DNA of 64,000 nt from Burkholderia sp. PAMC 26561 (GCF_001557535.2 NZ_CP014307.1:372001-436000), one strand, 5' to 3'; numbered from the stretch's first letter, positions 7,348-17,390 are shown. The notes: generated by a model from the sequence alone, not told the origin. Numbers and translations: made by a program.

Positions 7348-8403
7348 TCAGAACCCCAGCGCCACTGCCAGCAATCCCGCGAGGACCCCGAACCCGACCA
7401 CGGCAACTGCAACCATCGTCAATACCCGTGGTGGAAAAGAGCGCCCCAGCATGGCAACTGACGGCAGGCTGATCGGCGGCAGCGTCATCAATAACGCGCC
7501 TGCCGGCCCCACGGACATGCCGAGCGAGAGCATCGCCTGGATGATCGGCACTTCGCCGGCCGTCGGAATGACGAATAAGGTGCCGGCAATGGCAAGACCG
7601 ACGATCCACAACACGCTGTTGTCGATGTTCGGTCCGATATGCGGAAACAACCACGCACGCGCCGCCCCAAGCACCAGTACGAGAACGATGTACTCCGGCA
7701 CCAGCCGGATGGTCATGCGCCCGAGGATGCGAACCCAGCGCGTGAACGCAGTCCCCGGATCTTCCGCAGCCACGAGCTTCGCCATCTCGCCGCGCGACGC
7801 CTCTGCTTCTTTCGGCGTCACCATGCGGTTCACGGCGTAGCCGAGCCCGAACACCATCAGGACCCCCAGGGCTAGACGCAAGCCCATCCATTGCCAGCCG
7901 AGCACGAAGCCCATGAAAATCAGCGTGGCCGGATTGAGTACGGTATTGCCGAGCCAGAATGCGATGGCCGCCCCCGGCGCCGCCTGACGCGCACGCAAGC
8001 CAGCGACGACAGGCGCCGCGCAGCAGGTGCACATCATGCCTGGCAGTGACATCAGGCCGCCGTTCACGACGCTGCCAAAGCCGCTTTTTCCCAGCGCACG
8101 CGCGACCCATTGCGGCGGAATCAGCGCCTGCACTGCGGAGCCGAGCAAGAGGCCCAGGACCATCGCTTGCCAGATCGCCTTGCCGTACGCAAACGCGTAA
8201 TCGATAGCCGCTTTCCACGACGGCTCGGGCGCACTCGCGGCCGTGCCCATCAGGATCGATTTACCGATGGAATGCTGGCTGGCCGCAACGAACGCACGGT
8301 TGTAGTACGGAAACCATTTGACGTAGAACAGGCCGACGACGGCGATCAGCAGGAAGACGATCCAGCCGGCCGCTACGCGGGGTTGTCGAAGAGTGGATTG
8401 CAT
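7348..8403 (-). CDS. Predicted permease (UPF0718/DUF318 type)
   Basis: A 351-residue inner-membrane protein with about eight to ten hydrophobic helices. The conserved core GLMSLPGMMCTCCAAPVVAG followed by LRARQAAPGAAIAFWLGNTV (about residues 127-166) has the Cys-rich CTCC motif and GNTVLNP segment of this permease family. Related proteins include the ArsP organoarsenical efflux permeases and other permeases of unsettled substrate. The paired cysteines suggest binding of a thiophilic metal or metalloid. The N-terminus MQSTLRQPRVAAGW precedes the first helix. It is encoded 33 bases downstream of selU on the same strand, so possibly co-transcribed. Substrate cannot be given from sequence. Confidence 0.75.
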   Translation of the reverse strand: MQSTLRQPRVAAGWIVFLLIAVVGLFYVKWFPYYNRAFVAASQHSIGKSILMGTAASAPEPSWKAAIDYAFAYGKAIWQAMVLGLLLGSAVQALIPPQWVARALGKSGFGSVVNGGLMSLPGMMCTCCAAPVVAGLRARQAAPGAAIAFWLGNTVLNPATLIFMGFVLGWQWMGLRLALGVLMVFGLGYAVNRMVTPKEAEASRGEMAKLVAAEDPGTAFTRWVRILGRMTIRLVPEYIVLVLVLGAARAWLFPHIGPNIDNSVLWIVGLAIAGTLFVIPTAGEVPIIQAMLSLGMSVGPAGALLMTLPPISLPSVAMLGRSFPPRVLTMVAVAVVGFGVLAGLLAVALGF

Positions 8404-8436
8404 GGTTGGTCTTGGTTTTTAAGAAAAAATAAGGTG

Positions 8437-9501
8437 TCACGCCGCGCTCGCGGAGGTCTCGATCTGCGCGAGCAGCGCCTTCGCCTGCTCGACGACATCG
8501 GCGTCATTCGGGCGGAACAGCACACGTGTAGCGCGCGGCAACTCGGTGAAATGCGCGCCGCTGCTGCGGGTATAGGCGGGATCGTAATGCTGGTCGATCA
8601 GTTCGCGAGCGAGTTCGGGACCCCGGTTTTCATCGATCAGCTTGTGCCAGTGGTGCACTCGCTCCCGGCTATGCAAACCGATCAGCTTCGATAACTGCTG
8701 CTTGAACAAGTCGGGATCGTGGAACAGATGCGCGTAATCATGCAGGAGGAACGCGGCGCGGTCGTCTCGGCTTGCTTCGACCTGGATGCAATCGCCGCGA
8801 TGAAACGTGTCCACCAGCGCGAGCGGCAACGCCACCGCGCCGATCCGCCGGCTTTCCGCCTCGACAAACACAGGCCGCGCCGGATCGAAGCCCCGCAGCG
8901 CGCCGACCAGCAACGTATCGAACCATTTCTGCGATGGCTGCAGCTCACCAGGCAACGCGCCGAGCAGCGATCCGCGATGCGCCGCAAGCTGCTCCAGGTC
9001 GAGCGTCTGCGCCCCGGCAACGCTCAAAGCGTGCAGCAAACGCGTCTTGCCGCTGCCTGTCGGGCCCGTCAGCGCGATATAGCGAAACGCCGCCGGAAGA
9101 CGCTCGAGCGTCTCGATCGTCGCGCGCCGGTAGGTCTTGTATCCGCCTTCCAATTGCCGCGCCTGCCAGCCGATCATGTTGAACATGGTCGTCATGGAGC
9201 CGGACCGGGTACCGCCGCGCCAGCAATAAATCAGCGGGCGCCAATTGCGGGGCCGGTCGGCGAAGACCGTATCCAGATACTGCGCGATATTGCGCGCGAC
9301 CAGCGCCGCGCCCACCCGGGCGGCTTCGAAGGGCGAAACCTGCTTGTACATCGTGCCGATGCGCACCCGCTCTTCGTTGCTCAGCACCGGCGCGTTCAAC
9401 GCGCCCGGAATGTGGTCATCGGTGAATTCGAGTGGTGTGCGGACGTCGATTATTTCGTCGAAATCGGCCAGCCGGTCGAGCGGAACAAGCAGGTTTTTCA
9501 A
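8437..9501 (-). CDS. selU: tRNA 2-selenouridine synthase
   Basis: The 354-residue protein (also called mnmH/ybbB) replaces sulfur by selenium in 2-thiouridine at the wobble position of tRNAs for Lys, Glu and Gln, using selenophosphate, via a geranylated intermediate. Residues about 15-120 are a rhodanese domain with the catalytic Cys93 in YCWRGGTRSGS. A P-loop GPTGSGKTRLLHAL begins near residue 144. Length and both signatures fit the family. The only start in the right place is TTG at 9501 (MKNLLVPLDRLADFDEIIDV), so initiation is probably inefficient. It is divergent from eutB with 159 bases between them. Confidence 0.92.
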   Translation of the reverse strand: MKNLLVPLDRLADFDEIIDVRTPLEFTDDHIPGALNAPVLSNEERVRIGTMYKQVSPFEAARVGAALVARNIAQYLDTVFADRPRNWRPLIYCWRGGTRSGSMTTMFNMIGWQARQLEGGYKTYRRATIETLERLPAAFRYIALTGPTGSGKTRLLHALSVAGAQTLDLEQLAAHRGSLLGALPGELQPSQKWFDTLLVGALRGFDPARPVFVEAESRRIGAVALPLALVDTFHRGDCIQVEASRDDRAAFLLHDYAHLFHDPDLFKQQLSKLIGLHSRERVHHWHKLIDENRGPELARELIDQHYDPAYTRSSGAHFTELPRATRVLFRPNDADVVEQAKALLAQIETSASAA

Positions 9502-9660
9502 GGTGCGACGCTACAAAGTGAACAAATACGGTGGACAAACCGGAGGTTTCGGATTATCGCATGGGCAAAACGGACAGTGGATGGTCCGCATTTTTGACCA
9601 TGCACGGATACGTCGCATACTTCAGTATTGGATGGCCGCCCTGAAATCAAGGATCACGCG

Positions 9661-11040
9661 ATGAGCTACAACGAGACCATCGGTCATCGGACGTATCGTT
9701 TCGACGACCTGAAAACCCTGCTGGCCCGAGCCACGCCGCAGCGCTCCGGCGATCAGCTTGCGGGCGTCGCGGCCGCCACCGAGGAAGAGCGCGTCGCCGC
9801 GAAGATGGCGCTGGCGCAAGTGCCGCTGCGCACGTTCCTCAGCGAAACCGTGATCCCTTACGAAAGCGATGAGGTGACGCGGCTGATCATCGACGAACAT
9901 TGCGCGCAGGCCTTCGCGGAGATATCGCATCTCACGGTGGGCGATTTCCGCAACTGGCTGCTCGCCGACACCACCGATACCGCCGCGCTCGTGCGCATCG
10001 CGCCCGGGCTCACGCCGGAAATGGTCGCCGCCGTATCGAAACTCATGCGCAATCAGGACCTGATTCTCGCGGCCAAGAAACGGCCGGTGGTCACGCGCTT
10101 TCGCAATACCATCGGGTTGCCCGGACGCATGTCCGTGCGCCTGCAGCCGAACCATCCCACCGACGACGTCAAGGGCATCGCCGCGTCCATGCTCGACGGG
10201 CTCATGTACGGCTGCGGGGATGCGGTGATCGGCATCAATCCGGCATCGGATTCGCTCAATGCAATCACGACACTGCTCGTGATGATCGATGACTTCCGGC
10301 AACGCTACGAAGTCCCGACGCAATCCTGCGTGCTGACCCATGTGACGAACACGATCGCTGCGATCGAGAAAGGCGCGCCCGTGGATCTCGTGTTCCAGTC
10401 GATCGCGGGCACGGAAAAAGCCAACGCGAGTTTCGGCGCGTCGCTCGCGCTGCTGCAGGAAGCGTATGAGGCGGGGTTGTCGCTGAAGCGCGGTACGGTC
10501 GGCGACAACCTCATGTACTTCGAGACCGGCCAGGGCAGCGCGCTTTCCGCCGATGCCCATCACGGCGTCGATCAGCAAACCTGCGAAGTTCGCGCCTATG
10601 CGGTCGCCCGCAAGTTCAAGCCGTTGCTGGTGAATACGGTGGTGGGGTTCATCGGCCCGGAGTATCTCTACGATGGACGCCAGATCATTCGCGCCGGTCT
10701 CGAAGATCATTTCTGCGGCAAGCTGCTCGGCGTACCGATGGGTTGCGACATCTGCTATACGAACCACGCCGAAGCCGATTCCGACGACATGGACACCTTG
10801 CTCACGCTGCTTGGCGTAGCCAACGTCAACTTCATCATGGGCGTACCGGGCGCTGACGACATCATGCTCAACTACCAAAGCACATCGTTTCATGACGCGT
10901 TATATGTGCGCAATGTGCTGGGGCTGCGCCGCGCCCCGGAGTTCGAGGCATGGCTTGAATCGATGCAGATCATCGATACACGCGGCGCCCTGCTCAGCCC
11001 GTCCGCACCGCAACCCTTGCTTGAATGGATCACGACGTAA
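9661..11040 (+). CDS. eutB: Ethanolamine ammonia-lyase large subunit
   Basis: The 459-residue large subunit, a TIM-barrel, carries the substrate site of the adenosylcobalamin-dependent enzyme that converts ethanolamine to acetaldehyde and ammonia. The start MSYNETIGHRTYRFDDLKTL at 9661 follows AAGGATCACGCG and fits the family; an earlier in-frame ATG at 9628 would add 11 unlikely residues. Typical segments are visible, for example VRLQPNHPTDDVKGIAASML and YFETGQGSALSADAHHGVDQ. The gene overlaps eutC in TAATG. No EutA reactivase, shell protein or EutD/E genes accompany it, as is usual for the short eutBC locus of Burkholderia and Pseudomonas. It depends on B12, which the neighbouring island makes. 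Confidence 0.96.
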   Translation: MSYNETIGHRTYRFDDLKTLLARATPQRSGDQLAGVAAATEEERVAAKMALAQVPLRTFLSETVIPYESDEVTRLIIDEHCAQAFAEISHLTVGDFRNWLLADTTDTAALVRIAPGLTPEMVAAVSKLMRNQDLILAAKKRPVVTRFRNTIGLPGRMSVRLQPNHPTDDVKGIAASMLDGLMYGCGDAVIGINPASDSLNAITTLLVMIDDFRQRYEVPTQSCVLTHVTNTIAAIEKGAPVDLVFQSIAGTEKANASFGASLALLQEAYEAGLSLKRGTVGDNLMYFETGQGSALSADAHHGVDQQTCEVRAYAVARKFKPLLVNTVVGFIGPEYLYDGRQIIRAGLEDHFCGKLLGVPMGCDICYTNHAEADSDDMDTLLTLLGVANVNFIMGVPGADDIMLNYQSTSFHDALYVRNVLGLRRAPEFEAWLESMQIIDTRGALLSPSAPQPLLEWITT

Positions 11041-11846
11041 TGGCCGATACCGACGCAGATCCAAAGGACGCGCCCGCGCCATCCAACGCCAGTCCGTGGG
11101 ACGCGCTGCGCCGTTTCACGAACGCGCGCATCGCGCTGGGCCGCGCCGGCAGCAGCCTGCCGACGGCGCCCTTGCTTGCGTTCAATTTATCGCACGCGCA
11201 GGCTCGTGACGCCGTGCATCAACCGCTCGATGTGGACGCGCTGCATGCAGCACTGCGAGAAGCCGGTTTCGATACGCTCGATGCCGAAAGCGCAGCGCCC
11301 GATCGCGATCATTATTTGCGTCGCCCGGATCTGGGCCGCAAGCTCAACGATGAAAGTACGGCACGTCTTCGCGATCACGAAGGCAAGGGTTTCGATGTGG
11401 TGTTCGTCGTCGCCGACGGCTTGTCGGCCTACGCTGCAACGCGCCATGCCGTGCCGTTGCTGCAGCGCATGCGCTCGAAGCTGGATGGCGTGCGCATCGG
11501 TCCTGTCGTCGTGGCGCGGCAGGCGCGGGTGGCGCTGGGCGACGGTATCGGTGAGCTTTTACGGGCGCGGATCGTAGTCGTGCTGATCGGCGAACGGCCG
11601 GGTTTGAGTTCGCCCGACAGCCTTGGCGTGTACCTGACTTACGAGCCGCGAGCCGGCCGGAGCGATGCCGAGCGCAACTGCATCTCGAACGTCCGGCCCG
11701 AAGGTCTCCCCTACGATGCCGCCGCGTTCAAGCTGCATTACCTGCTCAACGAAGCGGTCCGTCTGAAGCTGACCGGCGTCAGGCTCAAGGACGATAGCGA
11801 TGCGCTGTTGTCGGCGTCCGACCGCACCACGCTGCCGCCGGCCTGA
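11040..11846 (+). CDS. eutC: Ethanolamine ammonia-lyase small subunit
   Basis: The 268-residue small subunit binds adenosylcobalamin together with EutB. The start ATG overlaps the eutB stop (TAATG), giving MADTDADPKDAPAPSNASPW; an in-frame ATG at 11025 would lie inside eutB and is less likely. Conserved elements include RFTNARIALGRAGSSLPTAP, the central DVVFVVADGLSAYAA, and IGERPGLSSPDSLGVYLTYE, all typical of EutC. A long perfect hairpin follows 15 bases after the stop and probably ends the eutBC transcript. Confidence 0.96.
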   Translation: MADTDADPKDAPAPSNASPWDALRRFTNARIALGRAGSSLPTAPLLAFNLSHAQARDAVHQPLDVDALHAALREAGFDTLDAESAAPDRDHYLRRPDLGRKLNDESTARLRDHEGKGFDVVFVVADGLSAYAATRHAVPLLQRMRSKLDGVRIGPVVVARQARVALGDGIGELLRARIVVVLIGERPGLSSPDSLGVYLTYEPRAGRSDAERNCISNVRPEGLPYDAAAFKLHYLLNEAVRLKLTGVRLKDDSDALLSASDRTTLPPA

Positions 11847-11861
11847 TGATTTGTGTGGCGT

Positions 11862-11907
11862 TAGTAACGAATCGGGGCGCCTTGGCAGGCGCCCCGATTC
11901 GTTACTA
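11862..11907. terminator. Perfect 20-bp inverted repeat between convergent genes
   Basis: The arms TAGTAACGAATCGGGGCGCC (11862-11881) and its exact complement (11888-11907) enclose a 6-base loop, TTGGCA. It lies between the ends of eutC (plus) and the DUF1328 gene (minus), where a bidirectional terminator is expected. There is no T-run on either side, so factor-independent strength is uncertain. Confidence 0.75.
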
Positions 11908-11927
11908 CGCGTGCTGTGTGTGAGCCG

Positions 11928-12101
11928 TTAGAGCACCAGTGAACCTGCCGAGATAGCCACGACCAGGAAGATCACGAACAGCACGAGGAAAATGAAGAAG
12001 AAGATCTTGGCGATCCCCGCCGCGCCCGACGATACGCGTCCGAAGCCGAAGAATCCAGCGATAACCGATATCACCGCGAAGAGAATGGCAAGCTTGAGCA
12101 T
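11928..12101 (-). CDS. DUF1328 (YtjA-type) small membrane protein
   Basis: A 57-residue protein starting [20 protein letters not shown] and made of two membrane helices with the conserved [18 protein letters not shown] segment between them is a clear DUF1328 member. These small inner-membrane proteins are common in proteobacteria, often induced in stress or stationary phase, and have no established biochemical role. The upstream in-frame start at 12143 would add 14 polar residues not seen in the family, so 12101 is chosen. It is convergent with eutC. Confidence 0.85.
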   Translation of the reverse strand: MLKLAILFAVISVIAGFFGFGRVSSGAAGIAKIFFFIFLVLFVIFLVVAISAGSLVL

Positions 12102-12278
12102 GGTAAATCCGTTGTTATGGTTGAAGTCGCAACGGTTTAGCAAAGCCTATGCCCGGCTTGTTCTTGCCGGACGTTTCTTGAAAGCGGATCGACACTCGAA
12201 CCAGCAGGCGGATGGGGCACATGTAGACCGTTAGTAGCGTTTTAGATGAGCTGGCTGAAGCTCAGAAATATCGCCGCG

Positions 12279-13389
12279 CTACCCTTTCGCCTTTGCCGCA
12301 GACGTTATCGATCCAAAGCCCAACGCATCGAACAGACGCTGCCGATGCGGGATCGCAAACAGCAAGCCGATCGCGATGGCATCGGCGGCGAAACCATACG
12401 GCACGTCGAGCAAACCGCCCGTCAGCGTGAACAACACCGAATCCACGATCAGCGAGATCACCGCGCCCGCCACGAAACACACGAGGCCGTCGCGTCCTAC
12501 CGCGCCCACCCAGGGCGCAAGCTGCGCGATCCGCCGGACCACGCCGCGACGCGTCAGATCGCTGGCGAGCCACGCGATAGCCACGAAATTGACGATGCGC
12601 GCGCCCGCCAGATTGCGCTTGAAATCACCATCGAAGGAAGTCGGGAGCACGAGCAGCTTGTAGTACGCCATGCCCAGGGCAACTGCGAGCGCGGCCACGC
12701 TAACGATCCATCCGAACCTGTGCCCGCTCACCCGCTGATAAACCGGCTGGGCAACAGGCAATCACGCCGATCACGAACATCAGTTGCCATGCGGCAGGGT
12801 TGAAGTCCCACAGCAAATCTTCCGCCGACGGCAAATACTCGGCGACAGGAGGGGCGAGCGCCCACAACGCAATACTCGCGGCGAGCAGAAGCCACGGCTT
12901 GCTGCGCGCGAGCGGTAACACGAGCGGCACGGCGAGCGCGAAAAACGCGTACATCGGCAGGACGGATGCGAGATAGGGCTGGCGTCGCAACAGCAGGATA
13001 TCGATGAGCGCCGTGAACGGTGCGGCAATGAACGCGTCGAGGTCGGTCGTGGCGAGATTCGGCGCGCTGCCGAACAGCGGCCGCAACACGAAGCTCGTGA
13101 GCAGCATGAGCGCGGCGGTGACCAGAAATGCTCTATATATCTGGAAAGCGCGGCGGAGAAATCTTGCGCGGGCGGCGGATTCCGAGCGCCTCGCGCACAT
13201 CGATACATAGGCGGTGGCAGTCGCAAAACCGCCGAGGAAAACGAAGACTTCGGCGGCATCGTTAAGAGCGAACGCGTGCAGCGTCATGCGGGACACCATG
13301 CTGCCGCCAATATGATCGACAAGAATCACGAGCAGGACGAGGCCGCGAAAAAAGTCCAGCTCAACCAGTCGTTGCGATTTTCCCTGCAT
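12279..13389 (-). pseudogene. opgC: OpgC-domain membrane acyltransferase-like protein, frameshifted
   Basis: The N-terminal part begins MQGKSQRLVELDFFRGLVLL (ATG 13389), the hallmark of OpgC proteins, which succinylate osmoregulated periplasmic glucans. Several helices follow up to 'FNPAAWQLMFVIGVIAC'. The continuation 'AQPVYQRVSGHRFGW...' is in another frame and runs to 12279 with three or four more helices. The length of 1111 is one base too many, and removing one base of TGTTGCC (complement of about 12752-12758) restores 369 residues, the normal size. So a one-base insertion or sequencing error splits the gene. The first part alone would end about 20 foreign residues after the break. Confidence 0.8.
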
Positions 13390-13660
13390 GCGTAACCCGA
13401 AAGACTGCCGGATCAGGCAGCGAACGTGAAAGGCGCGATTCCAACTTCCAACTTCCAACTGAGGAATAGCGTGCGGCACCGAGAGTTTACCCGTATTTGT
13501 GCGCGAAAGTTTTTCGAAGCCGGTGCCCGCTTGGAAATGGTGGAGAACTTTTTTCAGCTCGAAGCACTCTCAAAATTTCAATAAGCTTACATTATCGATG
13601 CGAACGTCGCGTACGATTGCGTGAAATTCGTGACCTATAACCGGACAACCCTCACATCTC

Positions 13661-14398
13661 ATGGATTACCTCGTAGCGCTTGCCAGCGACCCCACCGCCT
13701 GGGCGGCCCTGGCGACACTCGTTGTCATGGAAGTCGTGCTCGGCATCGACAACCTGATTTTTATCTCCATTCTCACGAACAAATTGCCAGAAGCGCACCG
13801 GGCGCGCACGCAGCGTCTGGGTATCGGGCTTGCGCTCATCATGCGGCTTGGCTTGCTCGGCACGGTCGCACTGATCGTGCGGCTGACGGCGCCGATTTTC
13901 ACGGCGTTCGGGCATGATTTTTCGTGGCGCGACCTGATCCTGATTGCCGGCGGCGTGTTCCTGGTATGGAAGGCGACCACGGAGATCCATCATCACGTGT
14001 CGCATGCTTCCGGCGAATCCGGCGGCCCGGCCAAGACCGCTTCGATCACGCCCTTGGCGGCGATCGGGCAAATCCTGGTGCTGGATCTGGTGTTTTCCAT
14101 CGACAGCATCGTGACCGCCGTCGGCATGACGGAACACATTCCCATCATGTTCGTCGCCGTGATTGCAGCGGTGGCCGTGATGATGTTCGCGGCGGGTCCG
14201 TTGTCGCGGTTTATCGATAGAAACCCGACCGTGGTGATGCTCGCGCTCGGCTTCCTGCTGGTGATCGGGATGACGCTGGTTGCCGAAGGGTTCGGGTCTC
14301 ACGTGCCGAAGGGCTACATCTACGCGGCGATGGCGTTCTCGGCGCTGGTCGAGGGGTTGAACATGCTGTCGCGCAGGGCGAAGAAGAAACGCGCCTGA
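13661..14398 (+). CDS. TerC family integral membrane protein
   Basis: A 245-residue protein with about seven helices. The first helix carries [20 protein letters not shown] and a later one [18 protein letters not shown]; these paired Gly/Ser-Ile-Asp-(Asn/Ser) motifs with membrane-embedded Asp residues define the TerC/Alx family. Members are implicated in tellurite resistance or in manganese export and metal loading of exported enzymes. A His-rich stretch ([10 protein letters not shown]) in the cytoplasmic or periplasmic loop may bind metal. ATG 13661 starts the canonical [17 protein letters not shown]. The gene stands alone and ends in a strong terminator. No obvious yybP-ykoY manganese riboswitch was found upstream. 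Confidence 0.88.
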   Translation: MDYLVALASDPTAWAALATLVVMEVVLGIDNLIFISILTNKLPEAHRARTQRLGIGLALIMRLGLLGTVALIVRLTAPIFTAFGHDFSWRDLILIAGGVFLVWKATTEIHHHVSHASGESGGPAKTASITPLAAIGQILVLDLVFSIDSIVTAVGMTEHIPIMFVAVIAAVAVMMFAAGPLSRFIDRNPTVVMLALGFLLVIGMTLVAEGFGSHVPKGYIYAAMAFSALVEGLNMLSRRAKKKRA

Positions 14399-14427
14399 CG
14401 TGCTGAGTCTGGTGCGTTGATCGTGGG

Positions 14428-14463
14428 AACGCCGCGCGCCTTTGAAACCGCGCGGCGTTTTTT
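14428..14463 (+). terminator. Rho-independent terminator of terC
   Basis: An 11-bp perfect stem (AACGCCGCGCG at 14428-14438 with its complement at 14449-14459), a 10-base loop and six T (14458-14463) lie 30 bases after the terC stop. It may also help end the convergent cobM transcript. Confidence 0.9.
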
Positions 14464-14470
14464 CAATGTC

Positions 14471-15199
14471 TCAAGGCTCCTTCCGGTACAGCGAAGAATC
14501 CGTGAATCCCTCGGCATTCAGCACGTACCCGACCACGATCAACGCCGTCCTTTCGATGCCTTTTTCAAGCACTTTCACAGCGATATCCGCGAGCGTTCCA
14601 AGCACTTTCTCTTCGTCGGGCCAACTCGCGCGGAAGATCACGGCAACGGGACAATCCGCGCCGTAATGCGGGATCAGGTCGGCGACGATGCGCTCGATAT
14701 GGCGCACGCCCAGGTGAATCGCCATGGTCGCGCGGTGGCGCGCGAGATCGGCGAGTTGCTCGCCTTCGGGCATCGATGTCTTCGTCGCAAAGCGCGTGAG
14801 GATCACGGTCTGCGAGATGCCGGGCAACGTGAATTCGCACCCGAGCGCCGCCGCCGATGCCGCCGCTGCCGTCACGCCCGGCACGATTTCATAGGGAATG
14901 GCGAGCGCGTTCAGACGGCGAATCTGTTCGCCGATCGCGCCGTACAGCGACGGATCGCCCGAATGAACGCGCGCCACGTCCTGCCCTTTGGCATGCGCGG
15001 TTTCGAGCAACGCGATGATTTCATCGAGGTGAAGATCGGCGGTGTTCACGCAGATTTCCGCGCGATGCCCGCTCAAAACCGCTTCCGGCACCAGCGACCC
15101 GGCATACAGGATGACGGGACACGAGCGCACGAGACGCTGCCCTTTCACGGTGATGAGTTCGGGATCGCCGGGTCCGGCGCCAATGAAATAGACCGTCAT
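14471..15199 (-). CDS. cobM: Precorrin-4 C11-methyltransferase
   Basis: The 242-residue SAM-dependent enzyme methylates C-11 of precorrin-4 to give precorrin-5. The N-terminus [20 protein letters not shown] is the tetrapyrrole methylase signature with the Gly-rich loop. VARVHSGDPSLYGAIGEQ is the second conserved motif and EIVPGVTAAAASAAALGCEF the third; all three distinguish CobM/CbiF from other methylases of the island. Its start follows the cobK stop without a spacer (TAAATG), so it is the third gene of a cobL-cobK-cobM unit. Confidence 0.95.
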   Translation of the reverse strand: MTVYFIGAGPGDPELITVKGQRLVRSCPVILYAGSLVPEAVLSGHRAEICVNTADLHLDEIIALLETAHAKGQDVARVHSGDPSLYGAIGEQIRRLNALAIPYEIVPGVTAAAASAAALGCEFTLPGISQTVILTRFATKTSMPEGEQLADLARHRATMAIHLGVRHIERIVADLIPHYGADCPVAVIFRASWPDEEKVLGTLADIAVKVLEKGIERTALIVVGYVLNAEGFTDSSLYRKEP

Positions 15200-15931
15200 T
15201 TAAAGGGCTTTCTGTAAAGCGTCGAGCGCGTTCAGGAGTGAGGCCGTATCGGTGAATTCGCGTTCGACTTGAGGAAGTGACGGACGTTGCAGCATCACGA
15301 CGGGCAGACCGCGTTCACGCGCGACCGCGAGTTTCGCTTCGGTCGCCGCCCCGCCGCTGTTCTTGCTGATGAGGACATCGGTATCTTGCTGGTCGAATAA
15401 AGCGCGCTCGCCGTCCAGCGAGAACGGCCCGCGCGCCGCGATGATCGTCGCGCGTGCGTGGCCAACATGGGGATCGAGGCAACGGATGGTCCAGTGTTGC
15501 CCCGACGGGATTTCGTCAAGATGATCGAGCGGCTCGCGGCCGAGCGTCCAAAACGGATGTTTGTATGGCGCGATGGCTGCCATGATCGATGCAAAGTCAG
15601 AGACGCTCCGCCAGTCATCGTCCGATCCCGGTTGCCACGGCGCACGGCGAAGCGCCCAGCATGGGACGCTCGTCACCGCTGAAGCAGCGGCGGCATGACG
15701 GCTCATTTGCGCGGCGAAGGGATGAGTTGCATCGACGATCAGACCAACCGATTCTGCTTTTATAAAAGCCGCCAGCCCTTCCACTCCGCCGAACCCGCCA
15801 ACTCGCACGCAACACACGAGATCGCCCGGCGTGCGTCCCAGTCCAGCAAGGCTATAGACATGTTCCGGACTGAGACGCCGCGCGATCGTCAATGCTTCGC
15901 CCGTGCCGCCGAGCAGCAGGACGCGCGTCAT
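15200..15931 (-). CDS. cobK: Precorrin-6A reductase
   Basis: The 243-residue NADPH-dependent enzyme reduces precorrin-6A to precorrin-6B. It begins [20 protein letters not shown] with a dinucleotide-binding glycine motif, contains [12 protein letters not shown] and ends with the typical [20 protein letters not shown] segment. The start ATG (15931) overlaps the cobL stop in ATGA; the longer open frame reaching 16129 only reads antisense-like sequence of cobL. It sits between cobL and cobM in one operon. Confidence 0.94.
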   Translation of the reverse strand: MTRVLLLGGTGEALTIARRLSPEHVYSLAGLGRTPGDLVCCVRVGGFGGVEGLAAFIKAESVGLIVDATHPFAAQMSRHAAAASAVTSVPCWALRRAPWQPGSDDDWRSVSDFASIMAAIAPYKHPFWTLGREPLDHLDEIPSGQHWTIRCLDPHVGHARATIIAARGPFSLDGERALFDQQDTDVLISKNSGGAATEAKLAVARERGLPVVMLQRPSLPQVEREFTDTASLLNALDALQKAL

Positions 15932-17133
15932 GATTTCACTGCATGCAGCAGCGTGATGGGGAGCGCCTGACGCCATGTATCGAAGGCGCCGAGAGGTTGC
16001 GCGTGCGCCACGCTTATACGCGTCAGCTCGCCGCCATGCACCGCCCGCCACGCGACGAGCGTCGCCTCGCTTTGGATCGTCACTGCGTTGACGATCATCC
16101 GGCCGCCTTTCTTCAGACGCGCCCAACATGTATCGAGCATCTCGGGCGCGGTTACACCGCCGCCAATGAAGATCGCATCCGGCGATGGCAACCCCATCAA
16201 CGCGGTCGGCGCTTCGCCCTCCACGAGTTGCAGTCCGGGCACACCAAGCGCATCACGATTGTGTTCGATAAAACGCTGACGTCCGCTATCCGCTTCGATC
16301 GCGATGGCGCGGCAATCAGCGTGCGCGCGCATCCATTCAATGCCGATCGAACCGCATCCCGCGCCCACGTCCCACAGCAATTCGCCGGGTTCGGGGGCGA
16401 GCCGCGCGAGGGTGATGGCGCGGACGTCGCGTTTGGTGAGCTGGCCATCGTGCTGGTACGCGTCGTCGGGAAGACCGGGTGTGAGCGGCAGACGCAAGGC
16501 GTTGGCATCCGCAATGCAGGCGATCGCCACCAGGTTCAGCGCAGCGATATCGGCTTGCGGGTTCCACGTGTTTGCGATGCCATCAGTGCGACGTTCACGC
16601 TCGCCGCCCAGATGTTCGAACACGCTCATCCGGCTGGCGCCGAAGCCGCGCCGGTTCAATAACTGCGCGACTTCGGAAGGGCTTGAACCATCGCTGCTGA
16701 GAACGAGCATGCGCGTGCCGGAATGAAGGCGAACGCCAAGCGCTGCGATCGGACGCCCGACGAGCGAGACCACGGCCACATCCTGCATCGCCCAACGCAA
16801 ACGCGCTGCAGCAAGCGACACCGATGACGGCGCAGGCAATACGGTGAACTCACCGGGCTCCAGTTCGCGCGCGAACGTGGCGCCGACGCCGAACATCATC
16901 GGGTCGCCGCTTGCGAGCACGCAGACTCGCTTGCCGCGATAGTCGAACACCGGCGTTATCGAAAACGGCGTGGGCCACGCGCGGCGCTCAGCGGAAATCT
17001 GCTCCGGCAACAGGTCGAGATGGCGCTTGCCACCGAAGATGATGTCGGCGGCAAGCAACGCTTCGTGCGACGTCCGGCTGAGCCCATACCAGCCGTCCTC
17101 GCCGATTCCCACTACCGTCAACCACGTTGCCAT
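15928..17133 (-). CDS. cobL: Precorrin-6Y C5,15-methyltransferase (decarboxylating)
   Basis: The 401-residue fusion of CbiE and CbiT methylates C-5 and C-15 of precorrin-6B and decarboxylates the C-12 acetate. Residues 1-200 form the tetrapyrrole methylase ([31 protein letters not shown]). Residues about 205-400 form the class I methyltransferase, with the SAM motif [19 protein letters not shown] and [16 protein letters not shown]. It leads the cobLKM operon and starts at ATG 17133. Only about 100 bases separate it from the divergent cobG riboswitch, and no riboswitch was found on its own strand. Confidence 0.95.
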   Translation of the reverse strand: MATWLTVVGIGEDGWYGLSRTSHEALLAADIIFGGKRHLDLLPEQISAERRAWPTPFSITPVFDYRGKRVCVLASGDPMMFGVGATFARELEPGEFTVLPAPSSVSLAAARLRWAMQDVAVVSLVGRPIAALGVRLHSGTRMLVLSSDGSSPSEVAQLLNRRGFGASRMSVFEHLGGERERRTDGIANTWNPQADIAALNLVAIACIADANALRLPLTPGLPDDAYQHDGQLTKRDVRAITLARLAPEPGELLWDVGAGCGSIGIEWMRAHADCRAIAIEADSGRQRFIEHNRDALGVPGLQLVEGEAPTALMGLPSPDAIFIGGGVTAPEMLDTCWARLKKGGRMIVNAVTIQSEATLVAWRAVHGGELTRISVAHAQPLGAFDTWRQALPITLLHAVKS

Positions 17134-17237
17134 CCGCCGATCCTCGCATGATTCATTTGCAGGTTACGCTGCCCGGCCGCTTGCCGAGCCATGCGGCGAT
17201 TGGTTTTGTCGGCTGCAAAAACGGGCATAATATCGCG

Positions 17238-17390
17238 TTTAGTCGGTGCCCTCACGGGCCTAACAGGGAACACAGCGAAACTGTGGCTGCCCCCGCAATT
17301 GTACGCAGCGAGTCCGCGCTCCACTGCCACTGGTTTCGACTGGGAAGGCCGGCGCGGGCGGCGACCTGCCAGCCAAGAGACCTGCCGACC
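17238..17390 (+). promoter_or_regulatory. Cobalamin riboswitch upstream of cobG
   Basis: The plus strand has the ordered core of the adenosylcobalamin element. GGTGCCCTCACGGGCC is followed by AACAGGGAACACAGCGAAAC, then GGCTGCCCCCGCAA, then GCCACTGG...TGGGAAGGCC, and finally the B12 box AGCCAAGAGACCTGCC at 17371-17386. About 120 bases lie between the box and the cobG start. It should repress cobG-cobH-cobI-cobJ when cobalamin is plentiful. The mechanism, transcriptional or translational, was not resolved. Confidence 0.92.

Noticed and set aside
8437..9501. selU as a second B12- or selenium-regulated unit tied to eutBC
   Set aside because: It is divergent from eutB with a 159-base gap and no shared regulatory element was visible.
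9622..10893. Open frame of 423 codons on the minus strand opposite eutB
   Set aside because: Shadow of eutB; no ribosome site, no family motif.
13480..13660. Possible yybP-ykoY manganese riboswitch upstream of terC
   Set aside because: I looked for the conserved loop sequences of that RNA and could not find them; a covariance scan would settle it.
17134..17237. A separate riboswitch for the cobL operon
   Set aside because: Only about 100 bases are available on that strand and no B12 box or aptamer core is present there.
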